The notes under the pieces are model-generated. The model had not been told where the DNA came from. It searched no databases and saw only the letters and a list, made by a program, of their open reading frames with translations. DNA of 6,254 bases from Actinomycetes bacterium (GTDB lineage Bacteria > Actinomycetota > Aquicultoria > SURF-47 > JAUUWJ01), in NCBI GenBank assembly GCA_030589175.1, contig JAUUWJ010000041.1, positions 1-6,254 of the forward strand, read 5' to 3'. Below are positions 4,363 to 6,254 of the stretch, in pieces; within the stretch, counting starts at the first letter, position 1, and each line of letters begins with the position of its first letter. The position numbers and the translations under genes are program-made.

Positions 4363-6254
4363 AGTAACATCTGTTTATCTTGTTTCGAAAAAAATCTAAC
4401 CTTGACTAAATCAATCAATATTTCAGCAATAAAGCTAGCGACCAATATTAATAACCAGTCGCTAAATCCCAAGGCTACGGTGTTAAAAATTGAATTAAGG
4501 AAAGGAATGTAAACGACTATTAGCTGTAAGGCCAGCGATCCTAAAAAGGCAAATATCAGATACCGGTTCAAGAATGTTTCCGAGCTAAATATTGTTTTTG
4601 ATGAACGGTAATTAAACGCATGGATTAGTTGGATAAGGACTAGAGTAGTAAAAACCATAGTCTGGGCCTTTATCAGAGGAGCTTCAAAATAAAGCAGTGC
4701 CAAACTGAAAACTGAAAGTGCAGCCGCTGTCAAAATTATTCCTTCAGTTGTTATTCTAGTTGCTTGTTTTCCCGTTAAGATGCCTTCTTCCCTTTTACGG
4801 GGCCCACGCTCCATAACATCTTTTTCAGCCGGGTCGACACCTAAGGCCAAGGCAGGAAAAGCATCGGTGACCAGATTTATCCATAGAATTTGGATAGGAA
4901 CTAGTAGAATCACGCCTTTTGGAAATAGAAGAATGCCTAAGAAAATCGTAAGAACTTCGCTTACATTGGCCGAGAGCAAGAAAGAAATGAACTTTTGTAT
5001 ATTGTCAAAGATTGACCGTCCCAGACGAATAGCTTTGACAATGGTGGCAAAGTTATCGTCTGCTAATATCATGTCTGAAGCTTCTTTTGACACGTCTGTT
5101 CCGGTAATGCCCATCGCTATGCCAATGTCAGCTTTGTTTAAGGCCGGCGCGTCATTTACGCCGTCACCGGTTACGGCTACAATGTAGCCTTTCTCCTTTA
5201 AGGCTTCTACGATTTTTACTTTGTGAGCGGGATCAACTCGCGCATATATGTTTATTTTTTCTACTTTTTCGGCTAGTTCATGGCTGGAAAGCTCATTCAG
5301 GTCACGGCCCTCCAGGCTGTTCTCATTTTTTTTCAAGCCTACCTCTTCGGCGATTTTTTGAGCAGTAAGCAGATGGTCTCCTGTAACCATGGCGATATTT
5401 ATCCCCGCTTTTTTAGAAGTTTGGATGGCACCGGCTACCTCAGGCCGGGGAGGGTCAAGCAATCCGGTCATTCCCACAAAAGTCATATTTTTTTCCAAGT
5501 CTCTAATTTCAGGAGTTTCGTCAAAATCTTTGTAAGCAAAACCAAGCATACGATAACCGGAAGCTGCCTCTTGGTTTGTGACGCTAATAAGATGTTGCTT
5601 CTCTTTTTCGGTCAAAGGCCTAGTTTGCCCTTTGTCTAAAATAGAATCGGATTGATTGAGCAATACTTCGACAGCTCCTTTGGTAGAAGCTCTAAAGCGG
5701 CCCTCGAACTTGTTAACGGTAGTCATTTCTTTTCTTTCCGGTTCAAACGGTAATTCGTCAATACGCTCGTGTTTATAATCAAGCATGCCTTTATCGAAAC
5801 CGAGCTTGCTTCCCGCTTGTACTAAAGCTAATTCAGTAGGCTCTCCTATATAGCCTGCGTCTTCAGTTTGTTTCCGGCTATCGTTTGCGAGAATTGCCGT
5901 AAGCATCAAACTGTTCAAGCTCTGCGGTCGGACTTCTTTTTCTAAATCGTAAATGTGTTCTTCTCTAACTCTATAAAGTTTGTCATCTAAGAAAAGCCGT
6001 CTTACGCTCATTTCGTTTAGTGTTAAAGTTCCCGTTTTGTCGGTAGCTATATAGTTTGTTGAACCCAGAGTTTCTACTGCGTGCAGTCTCCTAACAATTG
6101 CCTTTTCCTTGGCCATATATTGAACACCGATAGCAAGTGTTATAGTAACGATTGCCGGTAAGCCTTCCGGAATTGCGGCGACTGCTAAAGCTACTGCTAT
6201 CAAAAGCATGGTAAATACGTCATTGCCTTTTGCGATTCCGACAATAAAGACAAC
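4359..6254 (-). CDS. P-type cation-transporting ATPase, P2A (calcium pump) type, C-terminal part
   Basis: The frame is open to the right edge. The visible 631 residues are the C-terminal two thirds of a pump that is usually about 880-910 long, so the actuator domain and first helices lie outside; the Met at 6207-6209 is internal to M4 and not the start. Numbering from the edge: M4 motif PEGLPA (29-34), phosphorylated Asp72 in DKTGTLT, nucleotide-domain FEPERK (170-175) and KGA (192-194), then DPPRP (267-271), TGD (291-293) and TGDGVND (362-368). About six more membrane helices follow (M5-M10, roughly 420-617). Residues equivalent to the SERCA calcium ligands are present in M4 (Glu30), M5 (Asn430, Glu433) and M6 (Asn460, Thr463, Asp464). 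The M8 glutamate is replaced by Gln542. This supports ATP-driven export of Ca2+ or a similar cation, with specificity inferred. The stop TAG (4361-4359) overlaps the pilin stop on the other strand. Confidence 0.93.
   Translation of the reverse strand, partial: VVFIVGIAKGNDVFTMLLIAVALAVAAIPEGLPAIVTITLAIGVQYMAKEKAIVRRLHAVETLGSTNYIATDKTGTLTLNEMSVRRLFLDDKLYRVREEHIYDLEKEVRPQSLNSLMLTAILANDSRKQTEDAGYIGEPTELALVQAGSKLGFDKGMLDYKHERIDELPFEPERKEMTTVNKFEGRFRASTKGAVEVLLNQSDSILDKGQTRPLTEKEKQHLISVTNQEAASGYRMLGFAYKDFDETPEIRDLEKNMTFVGMTGLLDPPRPEVAGAIQTSKKAGINIAMVTGDHLLTAQKIAEEVGLKKNENSLEGRDLNELSSHELAEKVEKINIYARVDPAHKVKIVEALKEKGYIVAVTGDGVNDAPALNKADIGIAMGITGTDVSKEASDMILADDNFATIVKAIRLGRSIFDNIQKFISFLLSANVSEVLTIFLGILLFPKGVILLVPIQILWINLVTDAFPALALGVDPAEKDVMERGPRKREEGILTGKQATRITTEGIILTAAALSVFSLALLYFEAPLIKAQTMVFTTLVLIQLIHAFNYRSSKTIFSSETFLNRYLIFAFLGSLALQLIVVYIPFLNSIFNTVALGFSDWLLILVASFIAEILIDLVKVRFFSKQDKQMLL

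Noticed and set aside
686..4375. TAACATCTGTT occurring at 686-696 and again at 4365-4375, both near gene ends
   Set aside because: An 11-base match is expected several times by chance in 6 kb; no third copy or longer match was seen.
4172..4399. 75-codon plus-strand frame overlapping the pilin
   Set aside because: It is an out-of-frame shadow of the pilin 3' half, with no motif of its own.
4780..5639. Plus-strand frames at 4780-5187 and 5280-5639
   Set aside because: They are antisense to the P-type ATPase catalytic core, which is firmly in frame on the minus strand.
6207..6209. ATG as the start of the P-type ATPase
   Set aside because: The frame continues open to the window edge and this Met lies within M4, just before PEGLPA; the actuator domain and earlier helices must precede it.

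Overview
The window comes from a moderately AT-rich bacterial chromosome that uses the standard code: TAA, TAG and TGA all act as stops, the TGA at the end of dedA. Gene types are ordinary bacterial ones and nothing marks the segment as plasmid, phage or transposon. The class III (type IV pilin) signal peptide and several weak or absent Shine-Dalgarno sites are compatible with an environmental lineage, but the phylum cannot be fixed from this sequence alone.

Layout. At 1-217 (minus) is the start of an unrecognised membrane-anchored protein that runs off the left edge. A gene-poor stretch of about 485 bases follows (218-702). It holds nested inverted repeats, a near-consensus plus-strand promoter (516-545) and, about 40 bases further on, a strong hairpin with a T-run (584-628). 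Together these outline a possible 75-nt small RNA. Next is a two-gene minus-strand operon: a ROK-family sugar kinase (2008-2955) followed after 12 bases by a GT-A glycosyltransferase resembling mannosylglycerate/glucosylglycerate synthases (703-1995). A 163-base divergent spacer with a perfect AGTATA-GCT-TATACT palindrome separates this operon from a plus-strand dedA (3119-3763). A lone type IV pilin-like gene (3892-4362, plus) follows. Its stop codon overlaps the stop of a convergent P2A-type cation ATPase (4359 to the right edge, minus), of which only the C-terminal 631 residues are in the window.

How the genes may work together. The kinase/glycosyltransferase pair is the only clear functional unit. 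Sugar phosphorylation beside a transferase of the glycosylglycerate-synthase type would fit synthesis of a compatible solute or glycolipid precursor, but acceptor and donor are inferred. DedA (membrane lipid-carrier and proton homeostasis), the pilin (surface fibre or pseudopilus) and the cation pump are envelope functions without evident linkage. I found no clear new defence or mobile system. The most unusual items are the small-RNA candidate, the altered zinc site of the ROK kinase, and the tail-to-tail stop overlap inside a GC-rich hairpin.
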